From Ophiosphaerella korrae (lineage: Eukaryota; Ascomycota; Dothideomycetes; Pleosporales; Phaeosphaeriaceae), in contig JALNQF010000222.1 in assembly GCA_028456385.1 (NCBI GenBank), positions 1 through 64,000 on the forward strand: DNA of 64,000 nucleotides. Direction: 5' to 3'. Numbering within the stretch: position 1 is the first letter of the stretch; every line of letters begins with the position of its first letter. The notes under the pieces are model-generated. The model did no database searches. It saw only the letters and a list, made by a program, of their open reading frames with translations, and was not told the origin of the DNA. The position numbers and the translations under genes are program-made. This document shows, piece after piece, positions 39,115 to 50,975 of the stretch.

Positions 39115-40140
39115 CCTAATAGTAAGTAACGATACCTATATTCTCTTTAAGCTATTAATTAACAAGAATACCTTAGTAATAGAAAACTTCCTACCCTTCC
39201 TCGTACTACGTCCTTCTAGTAAGGATATTATATAGGTAGTAGTTTTACGTAGTTTTAGAGACTCTAGTTAAAAGGTTATTAAGATTAGCTTAAATATAGT
39301 AGTAAAACTTAGATTAGACTTATATATAGTAGAAGTAGAAAGTATAATATTTATTTATAACTATACTTTTATCCTAGTACTAAAGGTACTAGATACTTAT
39401 AAAGAGAGAAAGTACTAAAATATTCTTATAGAATTTGTTAAGGGTAAAATACTAGAGGAGGTCTAGGAGAGGCTTTTATCTAGTAAACGAAGTGTTATAT
39501 TAGACGAGCTAGGGAATTATATTTGTTAACTACGTTAGATTAAGTATCCTAAAAGCACGCTAATAGGCTTAATTACTAGTAGTCCTATAATTAATAGGCG
39601 TTAACTTAGTTCTACTAGTAGTAGACCTTTTAAGTTAGAAGTATACTTTAATAAATAGTAACTTGCGCAACTCTACAAAGAAACCCTACTATTACACTAT
39701 AATATATTTACTACTTTCTATAGGATAGACTACAAAATCGTTTTTAGCTATAGTAACCTTGCCTTTTATAATATTATAGTCTAAGAGGGCTGTATTGCTG
39801 CAATTATTAATTAGGAATATTTAGGGTAGTACCTTAAATATTAGGATTACTATAAGACCTACTCTTTCTTATTAAGGATAGATAAACTATATACCTATTA
39901 TAAAAGGATCTTTTAGAAATAGTACTATAGCGAGTATTTTATAGACGAGTAGTTTACCTAAGAAGTTAAGTATAGTAGATTCTAGAATTTTCTAATTTTA
40001 ATTATAGTTAGGTAGTATAAGCTATACGCATAAAGAGATAAGTATAGGGCTTAGCTGCTTAAGCTATAGAATTACATTAAATCTATTACAAATATAGTGT
40101 ATTTTATATATAAACTTAATAGGCTTAGTATAGTATATAG
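39115..40140 (+). pseudogene. Aminoglycoside-phosphotransferase-like kinase relic
   Basis: The fungal APH/choline-kinase-like family uses a protein-kinase-like fold to phosphorylate small molecules or act as an orphan kinase. One continuous plus-strand frame covers about 340 codons, broken only by TAA/TAG. The N-lobe shows I-V-V-K-L-R-L-D at 39,300 and a Glu-rich helix, then I-L-I-E-F-V-K-G-K-I at 39,425, corresponding to the hinge L-M-E-F-V-x-G. The catalytic block at 39,730-39,830 reads V-F-S-Y-S-N-L-A-F-Y-N-I-I-V followed by A-A-I-I-N-stop-E-Y-L-G. This matches the family's H-G-D-L-x-x-x-N-I-x-V and I-I-D-W-E-Y-A-G. His to Tyr, both Asp to Asn and Trp to stop are all RIP transitions. The gene ends close to a mariner relic on the other strand. 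Confidence 0.8.
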
Positions 40141-41250
40141 CTACCCTAAGCCTTAAGGACTACCTTGTAACGCTCTCTTATATTTAAGTAATACTTCTAA
40201 ATCTTACAAAGCTCTATCTTCTCCTATTTCTCTTTAATTATATAAATAGGGTCTTCTTTTATTATTAGGAACCTTTTCTAAACTCTATATTTTAGGAGCC
40301 TCTATATATTCTTAATTGGATTTAAGTCTAGTAAGTTAGCTAGCTACTAGAGTAGTCTAATTGCTCGCTTATAAAGAGCTTACTTTGTTGTATAGGCTGT
40401 ATAAGATAATGCTTTATCTTGTATAAGAGAGTATTAGATATACTTATATAAAAGATCTTATACTCTTGCTTAAAGGTTTAAATAAGAGGTAAGATATAAG
40501 TAATATATAAGGTAGAGTAGATATTCCTAATCTTCTCTCTCCTAAATAAAAAGAGGTCCTTTTAAGCTGTCTCCTCTTATTATTAGATTTAATATTAGAT
40601 ATAATATATATAAAACTAATGTAATATAATTTATTAAATTAATTAATTGTATTAAGTTATCTAAACTAATTAATTCTTCTATTAAGTTAAACTAGCGTTA
40701 ACTTTAGTCTATGTACTCGCCTTACGTTAAGGCTTAGTGAGTTTTAGGATTTTAGTAATATATCAGTTCTACGCTATCTAGTTATAGCTAGTAGTATTAT
40801 ATCTAATACTTATATAAGCCTAGATATAGATACCTAAGTAGTCTTTAAACTTTAGGACGCAATAGGCTGTAAAAAACTTCTCTTTAGGCCTACGTATAAC
40901 GTATACCTTTCCTCTCCTTACCCTAAATAAGGCTTTATTAGACTAAATTACTCTCCTCTACGCCTCTTAAGTCTATTATATAGTAAGCTTAGCCTAGAAT
41001 ATTTAATTGTTAATATACTTTTAGGTAAGAAGAGGCTTCTCTATAGCTATACAACAATAATATCTTCTTTTAGTAAAAGCTTTTATAAGTGTAATATCTC
41101 CCCTCTATATAAAGGAAAACTTACTATACAGGAAAATATTTACTTTCTTAATACTTGGTTTCTCTACCTTATAGTATTACTTTTCTTGTTAAAGATTTAT
41201 TATTCTTTAAGATAATCTCCCTTAGATTGTACTTTGCGATAGGAAAAATA
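40140..41250 (-). pseudogene. Tc1/mariner transposase relic
   Basis: The minus-strand frame ends near 40,145 with a short block resembling the family's C-terminal R-x-x-x-V-L-K-A-x-G. At 40,309-40,340 it carries N-L-L-D-L-N-P-I-K-N-I, where S-P-D-L-N-P-I-E-N-I-W is the third catalytic region of Tc1/mariner enzymes. It is followed by R-L-L-K-Y-R-V. The second Asp region is near 40,400 (Q-D-K-A-L-S-Y). The N-terminal part continues to about 41,250 but is poorly readable. Terminal inverted repeats could not be fixed. It overlaps or abuts the 3' end of the kinase relic, suggesting insertion there. Confidence 0.7.
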
Positions 41251-41289
41251 TATATACGTTTCTTACTATTAATTGTTTTTTATAAGAGG

Positions 41290-41890
41290 TATCTATAGCT
41301 AATATAGTAGTAACGTCTTCCCTAATTAAGGCTCTGCTAATACCTGTAATACCTATAATAGTAGAGGGCTTAACGTAGCTAACTAACTTAATTAGATAGG
41401 ATACCTATATAGCTATATCTAATAAGGTAAGTAGATAACGTCTATAGAAGTATATATAAAAGCTTGTAAGTACTACTAAAATATCTTTTACTAAATAAAG
41501 CCTTCTTTAGGACTATAACTAACTCTTATATAATATTAATAATAAAGCGAAGGTAAGGCGTTTAACGTAGTTACTAGTTCTAGAGAAAGTAAAAGTAATA
41601 GAATAAGAGGACCTAGAAAGGGTTTGTATAGAACGCGTAGTAAAGGATTAAGCTACTACTAAGAAAGGTAAGGTAAAGCGTAGTTGTAAGTGTAAAGTAT
41701 CTATACAAGAAGTAGATAGTAATATTAAGAGTAAAGTTAAAAGCGAGGCTAGTGCGTAGGACTAAGGCCTATTAGTGTCTAATTTAATAGATAAAAAGAT
41801 AGTAAAGAGGAACTATATATAATAGTTGCTGCTATAGGCGGAGCTAATACTATTACCTTAGAGGGCTCTAGTAGCGCTAATATATTAGGA
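41290..41890 (+). pseudogene. Fungal DDE transposase C-terminal tail, copy 1
   Basis: A plus-strand frame at 41,560-41,800 shows a K-V-K-V-I motif, a helix of Glu, Arg and Lys residues (R-V-C-I-E-R-V-V-K-D), then K-K-G-K-V-K-R-S-C-K-C-K. This is the basic, low-complexity tail that closes many fungal pogo/Fot-like DDE transposases. A second tail of the same type is at 51,690. The catalytic domain was not found upstream. The assignment rests on tail character and the similarity of the two copies. Confidence 0.45.
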
Positions 41891-43000
41891 GAATATTATT
41901 TATATACTTTTAATAACCTACTTAAACTTTATCTTGTAAGGTAATAATTAGTAACTAAGGTTAGTATAGCCTTAAGGTTTATAGTTAAAGGCAGAGCTTA
42001 CTAGATAAAAAATATATATTATAGTAAATAATTACGTTAGTAATATGTAATTATTAAAAGCGTGTCGAAAGTAGTAATAGTGTTAGATAGAAGTACTAAC
42101 TAGAAATAGTAAGGTTGTATAATCTTCTACGCTATAGTAGCTATAAAGTTAGGGCGACTTAACTACTTAGGGTTAAGGCTCTTAGAGTTAAATAGGATAT
42201 CTCTAAGTATATTAGTAGCTATAGGGGCCTTATACTATTACTTAATTAAAGGAGTGCTATTTAAGTGTCGGGTAAAGCTATTACGTGTTAGGCGTATTAG
42301 CGGCTATATAACTATAATTTATAGTAAGGGATAGGATATAGGTGTATATAAGTAGTCTAGGAACAATGTCTATAAAGGCTATAGAAATATTCTATGTGTA
42401 CAATAAGTAATACTCGATTAAAGTTAAAGTACTTCGCTTATTTTCTAGTATAGGGGGTTTTCCTAGCCTCTAGGATAGATGTTATGTTAATTAATATTAA
42501 TATTAAGCTTGTAGGTAATCTCTCTTAAAGGCTTAAGCCTCTAATAGAGTAGAGTATTTAAGAGAAGTAGCTAACTATAAGCCTTATAAGGAGTAGCTAG
42601 CTTATAATTATAATAGTGTATAGTCTCGTATAGGATCTTAAGATATAAAGTAATCTTAGTATAAGGCTAGCGAGTGTCGTGTTATAGAGTATAGATTTAA
42701 GTAAGTTCTAATAGGTAAGATGCCTATAGAGCGTTTTTAGAGCTATTATATCTATAGTTATCTAGCCTTTATAGAATATATACAAACTTCTATTTAAGTA
42801 ATAAATATTTAATGCGATTCTATAGCTTAGGCGCTAAGCCCTACTACCTATCTCTTTATATACCCCTTATAATTACTAATTATCTTTTAGCGCTTATGTG
42901 TTTAGGGTCTCTATTATAAAAGGCTTTGTAACTGCTACTATCTACTTCTAAACTACTATATCCTAATCTACTTTACTTAGTAGGCCTGTGCCTACTATTG
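41890..43000. other. No gene identified; repeated G-run motif
   Basis: No coding domain was recognised. A segment at 42,424-42,485 (AAGTTAAAGTAC, then CTAGTATAGGGGG and AGGATAGA) resembles 45,425-45,485 in the same order and spacing, so both may mark the same repeat family. Some TpG and CpA survive near 42,360-42,400. Confidence 0.45.
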
Positions 43001-44310
43001 TATCTAATCTCCCCCTAACCTAATCCTAGTAATTCTAAGTCTTACTTACTTTAATTTTAACTCTCTTTAAAAGTAGTTCTAACTCTAAATGCTTATCTTT
43101 TAGAATCTATACTGCGAGGTCTATTAAGAGCAGCCTTATAGTTTCTTGTCTAGGATCTCTCTAACTTTTTATGTAATAGAATGTAAGACTAATACTAGGC
43201 GTACTAGTTATATAGAAAATCCTAAAAGTGCTATCTCTATTATTAACTATAATGCTACTATAACGTAGAAACTCTTTAGTGTATCTATAGTAAATTTCGC
43301 CTTTATACTTATAGACTATAATATAAACTACTAAAGTGTTTATAGCTTTTTAAACGCCTTTCTAGTACTTAAGTTAATTAATAGTAGTTTTATAGAGACT
43401 AAGCGGGAAGCCTATAGTATAGAGTAAGGATATTCTTTAAGTAAGAAATATAGAAGTTAGAGTATACTACTTCTAGTGTATACTTATTACTCTTATACCT
43501 TAACTATAAGATTAAGTAGAGCTTTTTAGGTATATATTTACTTCTAAATCTAGGATCTAGTATATATTACTTTTTTTATGTAGTATTAGATACTATTATG
43601 CGCCCTATATTGCTTACGTAAGCCCCTAAATCTAGAGGTAGTATACTCTCTAAGGCTTAAACCTAGTAAACTAGCTTTCTTTAGAAAATTATTTAAGTTA
43701 GAAATACTAAATAGGTAATTACTTTAGTAGTGTAACTTAATTACTTAGTTCTAGAATTGTAATAATAAGGCCTTTATAGCAATTTATTATAAAATAAGCT
43801 TATATATAGACTTACCTTTAGTGTAATAGTAGTATATTTAAATAAAGTTTAAACACTTTACTATATATAGCTATTTATATCTACTATATTTAGTACGCCG
43901 CTTATAATAATATTAACGAGCGTATACTTTAAGAGATTAATAGGTGCGTGTATAAAGATTCTAGATCTAAGCTTACCTATTAAATAACCTGCACTCTATA
44001 TAAGCTTAACGCCCTCTTTTATAGGTTTTTTATATAGCCCTTATAAGATCTTAATTTATATCCTATTTTATGCTTACTAGTGTCGATCTATTATACTGTA
44101 ATATATACTAAATATACTTAGAAATTAGAGACGTACTATCTAGAATAACTATTACTACATGTAGCTATTTACGTTAAGATTATTACTACTTTACCTAGTA
44201 GAATGCGCTATAGTACCTTGTAAAGGTACTAGCTAAAGACTTATAGTTACTTTAGAATCTATCTTACTATATAAGGTAGTACTCTTGTTAAGATAAGCTC
44301 TTAGGCGATT
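43000..44310 (+). other. Possible unidentified coding relic
   Basis: A plus-strand translation read through TAA/TAG remains plausible over about 43,140-43,720 and 43,860-44,230, but I recognise no domain. The frame shifts between blocks, so introns or indels are likely. No transposon motif was seen. Confidence 0.3.
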
Positions 44311-45700
44311 AGTAGTAAGGCGGATATAATAGGTAGTAGGGTAAAGGGGCGCACTAATAATAGATAGAGCTTAGTATAGGTAGGACTTAAACTTAAGCTT
44401 AGCTAGTATAGCTAAGCTAAGCTAGAGTTCTAGAAAGGGCGTAGCTATCGCCTTTTCTAAGCTACGGGAAGATACGAATATAGTAGAGTAGGTAGGTACC
44501 TAAAGATGCGAGCTTAGTAGTACTTAGGGCTTTAAGGCCTAAACTTTACGTTAAAGTAATTAGCGTAAGGCGATTAGCGTAAGGTGCAAGTTAGCTAGCT
44601 AGGCGATGCTATAGTAGTTACTCTACGCCGTTTAGTATAGCTAGCTAGTAGGGGTTAATACCTCTTTCTATTTATACGTAGCTGCTACTAGGTACTAGGT
44701 ATGCTACTACGTTGTAGTAAGTATTTATAATTTACCTCTCTACGCGCTAGTAAACGTATATAAGTTATTACTTTACTCTTAAACTTCTTTATTTAATTGT
44801 AGTTAACTTCTTATAATATTACCCTCTAGAATATCTAATTAAGCTACTAAGAAGCTAGCGTAGACGTAGAAATAATAATAAACTAAGGCTAGTTCTAAAG
44901 CCTTGTAGAAGGCTATCTATAACTTGCTTTCTTTTAAGGTCTTTGCTAAGCTACGGCTATATCTTATCTAGTCTAGGTATAGCCCTAGGTAGCGACCTTA
45001 GGCTCTTAAGTCTAAGTAGCTCGCACTAATATAGTAAGACTTAGATACTATTTAATATATAGTATCTATTATATATGTAGCTATCTTAAACTTAAGCTAC
45101 GTTAATAGCGCTAATATTACTCGCTACGCTATAGCGACTAAAAGGCTAGTATAACTTACTTACTTAAGGGCAAAGCTCTTTAAGTTAAAGAAGATATCTT
45201 AGTTCGTGTTATATATAATATATACCTTGTAGTACTATTAAAATAAAGGTTCTCTATTCTATAGTTAGATCTACTACTCTATATACTAGGCGCGATAGTA
45301 TCTACGCGATTATAATTTATTGTAGAATAATAGATAGAAGTTTTTCTAAGAGTCCCTAATATATAGCCTATAAAGACTATCTAACTTAGAAATCTTATAT
45401 ATGCGCGGACTAATATCCTTTTAAAGTTAAAGTACCCTGCTAATTTACTAGTATAGGGGGTTTTTTTAGCCCTAGGAATAGACGTTAGTACGAGATTTAG
45501 TTAATAAATCTTAAATAGATAGGTAATTATATAAGATAGTAGCGTTGTATCGTATATAAGTACTATTAAAGGTCTATAGGTAAACCCTAACCTAAAGCCT
45601 TAATTTATACTACAAAAATAAACGTTATTTTTATTTTTTTATCTATACTTTTTTATTATTCTATAAAAAAAAATTAATATAAGTAACACTTAATATATCT
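44310..45700. other. GC-richer noncoding-looking stretch
   Basis: This is among the least AT-rich parts of the window, with many CTAGCTAG-type words and short direct repeats of GCGATTAGCGTAAGG at 44,565-44,590. The segment at 45,425-45,485 repeats the motif described at 42,424. No coding feature could be supported. Confidence 0.4.
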
Positions 45701-45729
45701 CCTTAGACGTAGACTTAGATATATTAATA

Positions 45730-46530
45730 ATGCCCTCGACTGCAAGGCTTAAAAGAAGATAGATAGGTATAAACTTATCTACACTATATCCTAGGACTCT
45801 AACGATATTTTTATACTCTAGATGTAAAGATAAACTATTACCTTATTATATAGTATACTTCTTTCCCTTTTATAAATATGTAGGTCTTTATAGATAGTGC
45901 TCTTGTTTTAGTAATAATTTACTTACTAATATTTTTAGACCTACTATTAACGATGTCTTCTTAAGCGTTATATAACCGCACTAACTTAAACTATAATTAA
46001 TAATATTATTAAGGCTATAATTAGTAGTAAAATAAAGCTACTATTATTAGTTATAAATAGGTTTACTTATAAGAAAGAAAACTACCTCTAAGTTTGTAGT
46101 ACTTTAGAGTGTTTTAGTACTATATACGATATATGCAAGATAGGCAATATATTAAATAAAAAATATGTGTTCTTACTATATAGTATATATCTATAGTATT
46201 TAGAGAAGAACTTTACTTACTCTATAGGATATCTATTTTGTATGCCTTATATTTTAGAGTAGTTTAAGAATAATCTTACTAGACTATGTCCTAAATGTAG
46301 ATCTTTAGTCCCTAAAGATAATAGCTACTAGAGGCGGGATAGCTTATATAGCTTAAGCTAGCCGTATAGCTTTTTATAGAGCTTAAAAACTACTTATAAA
46401 TTAGTTTCTTTTAATATGTTTTTTATATATTTACTACTATAATTAAGTTTTTTTAAGAGATTAAAAAATATTTTTTATTAAAAGATCTCTTCTTAATAAT
46501 TAGAACCTCTCGCTAGGTATATACTTAATT
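45730..46530 (+). pseudogene. RING-finger protein relic
   Basis: RING (C3HC4) domains recruit E2 enzymes for ubiquitin transfer. In one plus-strand frame from about 46,092, Y-D-I-C at about 46,125-46,136 gives the first Cys pair. After a loop, Y-S-I-G-Y-L-F-C-M-P-Y-I-L-E at 46,218-46,259 corresponds to C-x-x-G-H-x-F-C-x-x-C. L-C-P-K-C-R at 46,284-46,301 is the closing Cys pair. Three ligands are Tyr where Cys or His is required, each a RIP transition. An ATG at 45,730 opens a short frame in a different phase, so an intron or frameshift lies between. The zinc-ligand spacing is the main evidence; the rest of the protein is unrecognised. Confidence 0.6.
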
Positions 46531-46932
46531 TATTAAGACTACGTCCTTAAATTCTAGTACCTAATAAACTAGATCTAGCTAAATTCGCTAACTTTAGGCT
46601 TTATCTTGTTTAATATAGCTATAGGAGTTTAATTGTCTAGGTAGTATAGGAGTACTCTTAGATAACAAACAGTACTTATTTATGTACGCCCTTGAAACCC
46701 TTTTCTAGGTGCTATTCTGGATATACATTTATTATAATAGGCTAGGGAAAGATATTAGCTTAACTAAGTTTAAGTATTAGAATTGCGAGAGTAGTAGCAA
46801 ACTAGTAGAGCTTAAAGAGAGCCTAATCTCTAACAAGAGAGATTTAATAAAGACTATTTAGGCTAAGTTTACTTCTTATTATAGGCTGTTAGTCCTTTAC
46901 GTAAATAGGTTACATAGGAAGGTATTCCCTAA

Positions 46933-48631
46933 TAATAGGGGGTAGAGGGAATTAGACTTAAGCTTATATCTTGATTTAAAGGAGATCTTTTAAAATACTT
47001 AGAGAGAACTAAAGAGACTAGATAGATAAACTAAATACTATAATATCTCCCTATCGCTATTTACGTCTTAATAGTCCTTGCTGTATAATCCTACGTTGTA
47101 TTTTCTTTAGCTATCCTAGTAGCTTCTCTTCTCTTAGCCTAAGGATATTAGCTAATTCTACTAAACTTATCTTTTTCTTTTTACTATATTGCACATTTTG
47201 CTGTTCGACATAGGCCTAGTAGTAAGCTCTAAGGTTATTAATCTACGAAAAAGTAAAGTAGTAGCTAGGTACTTTGTAGGTATAGTCTTTAGTAGCGTAA
47301 TATATAGCGTTTGTTTTAATATAGTAGTAGAGATACTCTAGTCGCTTAAATTTCTAGCTATAGTAACGACTACTAGGAAGAGATAAAGTATACGTATATT
47401 TACCCTACTTATTAAGAGTAGAGTAGTTATTACCTAACTAACTAAGGGTAAGTTTCTTAGACAGCTCTTTGTAGTTTAGCTCGTAGCTTAAGTTATTGTC
47501 TTTGCCTTAGTTGTATCTAAGACTAGTAGATTTATACTAGGAGCCCTTACTACTTAAGTTATATAAGGTATTAATACTCTACTTGCTTAGTAGTATAAAC
47601 TATGTAGAGTAGTAAGGGTTATCTATGTTATAGCTATTAGGGGTAAATAGTAGGACTATAGAAAGAGATAAGCTATCGCTAATCTATAGAGTAGAATAAG
47701 GCTACTAAGTATAGGACTAGCTATCTTTAGTTTACCTATATCTTTACTATGTGTTTTTTAAGACGCTTATATAGTTTAAAACCTTTACTATATTACTTAG
47801 CGCTTTATAAGCTAAGTATATTTCTATATAGTTACTATATTAAGCTATACTCTAAATTACTAAGTAAAGTAAATACTAGATACGCCTTAGTAGGTACTTT
47901 AGGGCGCGAGATTTAGAAGGAGTTATTTATCTCTATTGTTGTTAGTACGTAAAGGAAATAACTCTTGTAGAATGTTTAAGAATTATAGCTACTAATTTCC
48001 TAGGGAGCGCACTAATTCTACTTAGAGGAGTCTATCTTAGAAAAGGAGCTAATATTAGAATAAGAAAGCTCTTACTTATCTATAGTATTTAATAATAAGC
48101 TTAGAACTATAATTAAATATCTAATAAAATCTCTTAAAGAGAAGTAAACTTTAAGTATAGGGCCTTTAGGTACTATAGAATAGATTAACTATAACGTACG
48201 ACTCTAAAATTACTTTCTTGATTTAGTATAGTAGGCTATTACTACAGCTTAAAAAGCTTATCTATGTCTATAGCAATAATTATAGCACGTAGAAGCTATT
48301 CGCGATATGTAGCGACAAGGCGTAGTAGAATTAAAGGTCTAGCCTAAAGTAATTAACTTAATATTCTTACTAGTTACTATCTTTAGCCCTAGCGTGTAAG
48401 TAAGTCGGCACTCCTAGAAACCTTACTAGATAGTACTTAGCCTTGTAGGATAGGTTTGTAGTAACTACTAGTCTATTTATACCTAAATACTTTAAAAACA
48501 CGCGCAAACGTTATATAGCGCTAATCTACTACCTAAGTCTTATCCTAGGAGCTCTTTATCTCTTATTGCGTAGAGAAAGGTACTTATATTACTACTTAGC
48601 TTAGTAGCCTATATCTACTAATAGTAGTAAG
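46933..48631. repeat. 1.7-kb direct repeat, left copy
   Basis: It is collinear with 49,282-50,975 in the same orientation, from a shared GGTAGAGGGAATTAGACTTA start to a shared ACTAATAGTAGTAAG end. Differences are mostly C/T and G/A transitions with a few short indels. Both strands give long translations once TAA/TAG are ignored, so the coding strand is undecided and no family is recognised. It could be a duplicated gene or a transposon body without identified ends. Confidence 0.75.
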
Positions 48632-48825
48632 CTTAGTGCTTAGCTTAATACTTAGTTTAATACTTAGCTTAAGTAAGGGCTACTAGAGGGTAAGAGATTA
48701 GCACTTTTTAAAGATACTTTGCTTAATACTTAAGTTAATGCTCGAGTTAATACTTAAGTTAATGCTTAGCTTAATGCTTAAGTTTAATACTTAAGTTAAT
48801 AACTTAAGTTAACCTTAATACTTCT
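48629..48825. repeat. Short tandem repeat of a TTAATACTTAGC-like unit
   Basis: Roughly 12-bp units of the type TTAATGCTTAGC / TTAATACTTAAG are repeated at 48,631-48,670 and 48,719-48,825. Related words reappear at 48,983-49,016. The array begins at the right edge of the left 1.7-kb repeat. Some units keep TG or CG (AATGCTC, GCTCGAG), which makes variant units visible. Confidence 0.7.
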
Positions 48826-48841
48826 TAAACTAGTATCTTAT

Positions 48842-49090
48842 AGGCGTATAGCGTAATAGTAGCGTATTATAGTCTTACTATAGAGGTTCTAAGTTTAATT
48901 CTTAGTATGTCTGTCTATGTTTTTTAAGTTTATCTAAAGGATAAGCTTAAAAAATATATATTTTTTTTATATATTAGTACTAAGTTTAGTGCTTAGTTTT
49001 ATGCTTAGTTTAGCGTAAGATTGTAAGACTCTTAATTTTTGGATTTAAAGTATGTTTTAATAGGCACTTAAATCTATAATATAATAAATA
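48842..49090 (+). repeat. tRNA-derived SINE, copy 1
   Basis: The first 70 bp look like a RIP-mutated tRNA. An A box (TAGCGTAATAG, 48,849-48,859, from TGGCGCAGTGG) is followed by an anticodon arm with a 5-bp stem and a 7-base loop GTCTTAC, then a B box (AGTTTAATTCT, 48,892-48,902, from GGTTCGATTCC). The anticodon in the loop would be CTT, but the tRNA of origin is uncertain. A tail containing AAGACTCTTAATTTTTGGAT at about 49,025 is shared with copy 2. RNA polymerase III boxes inside a repeated unit with a common tail fit a SINE better than a tRNA gene. Confidence 0.65.
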
Positions 49091-49281
49091 TCTATAATAA
49101 AGATTAGGAAGAAACTATTATATTTTTCTATAGTAGGTTATAGAAATCTCTTTATATACGTGCCCTAGACTTTATTATATACTAACTCTACTGTTATTTA
49201 GTATTACATTGTAGTTATATACTTGTAATTCTTTAAATTGTTCTAATATTAGAGAGCTATTTATATGCCTCTAATCTAATA
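49091..49281. other. Short unassigned stretch before the right direct repeat
   Basis: This is AT-rich sequence between the SINE tail and the right 1.7-kb repeat. No feature could be supported. Confidence 0.5.
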
Positions 49282-50975
49282 AAGAGGTAGAGGAAATTAG
49301 ACTTAAGCTTGTATCTTAATTTACAGGAGATCCTTTAAAATATCTAGAGAGAACTAAAGGAACTAGATAGATAACTATATACTATAACGTCTCCCCTAAT
49401 CTACTATTGCTTTTACTGTCTCTATAGCCCTTGCTACTCTTGCGTTATATTTTTCTCTAACTACTTTAGTAACGTCTTCTCTCTTAGCCTAAGGATATTA
49501 GCTAATTTTGCTAAGCTTATCTTTTTCTTTTTACTATATCGTATATTGTGCTGTTTAAGATAAGTCTAGTAGTAAACTCTAAGGTTGTTAATCTATAAAT
49601 AGGTAGAGAGGTAACTAGGTACTTTATAAGTATAGTTTTTAGTAGCGCAATATATAATGTTTGTTTTAATATAGTAGTAGAGATACTCTAGACGATTAAA
49701 TTTCTAGCTATAGCGATAACTATTAGGAAGAGACAAAGTATATATATGTTTAAGCTACTTATAGAGAGTAGAGTAATTGCTACCTAACTAACTAAGCTTA
49801 GGGGTAGGTTTCTTAGATAATTCTTTGTAGTTTAGCTTATAGCTTAAGTTACTGTCTTTGCCTTAGTTAGATATAAGACTAGTAGATTTATACTAGAAGC
49901 TCTTGCTGCCTAGGATATATAAGGTAGTAGTAATCTACTTACTTAGTAGTATAAATAGTGTAGAGTAGTAAGAGTTGTCTGTATTATAGCTACTAGGGGC
50001 GAATAGTAGGACTATAGAAAGAGGTAAGTTGCTACTAATCTACAGATTAGAATAAAGCTATAAAGTATAGGACTAACTATCTTTAGTTTACTTGTGCCTC
50101 TACTATATATTTTCTAAAATATTTATATAGTTTAAAACTCTTACTATATTACCTAACGTATTATAGGCTAGATATCTTTCTATATACTACGCTAAGCTGT
50201 ACTCTAAACTACTAAATAAAGTAGTACTTAATATTAGGTATACCTTAGTAGGCACTTTAGAGTACGAGATTTAGAAGGGGTTGTCTATCTCTATTGTTAT
50301 TAGTACGTAAGAGAAATAACTCTTGTAGACTGCTTAAGAATTATAGTTGCTAGTTCTTTAGGAAGCGTACTACTTAGAGAAGAAGTTTATCTTAGGGGGG
50401 AAGCTAATATTAAAACAAGAAAGCTCTTATTAAGTTATAGTATTTAACTAGTAAATAGGCTTAGGAATGTAATTAGATGTTCGATAAAATCTTTTAAAGA
50501 GAAGTAAATTTTAAGTATAGGGCCTTTAGGAACTATAATAGGTTAGCTATAGAGTATAACTTTAAAATTACTTTCTTAATCTAGTAGGCCTTTACTACAG
50601 CTTAAAAAAGCTTACTTATGTCTATAGTAAGATTATAGTAATATATAGCAACGAGGCGTAGTAGAATAAAAGGTCTAGCCTAAAGTAATTAATTTAATAT
50701 TACTACTAGTTACTGTCTTTAGCCCTAGCGCGTATACACGGCGGCACTCCTAGAAACCTTACTAGGTAGTACCTAGCCTTACAAGATAGGTTTTATAGTA
50801 ACCTAATAAGTAGCTAGTTTATTCGTACCTAAATACTTTAAAAACACGTGTAAACGCTATATAGCGCTAATTTATTTCTTAAGTCTTATCCTAGGACTTC
50901 TTTGTTTCTTATTGCGTAGAGAGGTACTTATATTACTACTTAGCTTAGTAGCCTATATCTACTAATAGTAGTAAG
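49282..50975. repeat. 1.7-kb direct repeat, right copy
   Basis: This is the second copy of 46,933-48,631. The minus strand reads well over about 49,600-50,400 with few stops, including a V-P-T-K-x-Y-L-I-L-S-T run. The plus strand is also open over much of the same stretch, so direction is unresolved. The tandem 12-bp array and the SINE are absent after this copy, so they were not part of the duplicated unit. Confidence 0.75.

Noticed and set aside
48842..48912. A functional tRNA gene
   Set aside because: The stems are weakened by RIP, the acceptor arm is not clear, and a second copy with a shared non-tRNA tail exists. A SINE is the better reading.
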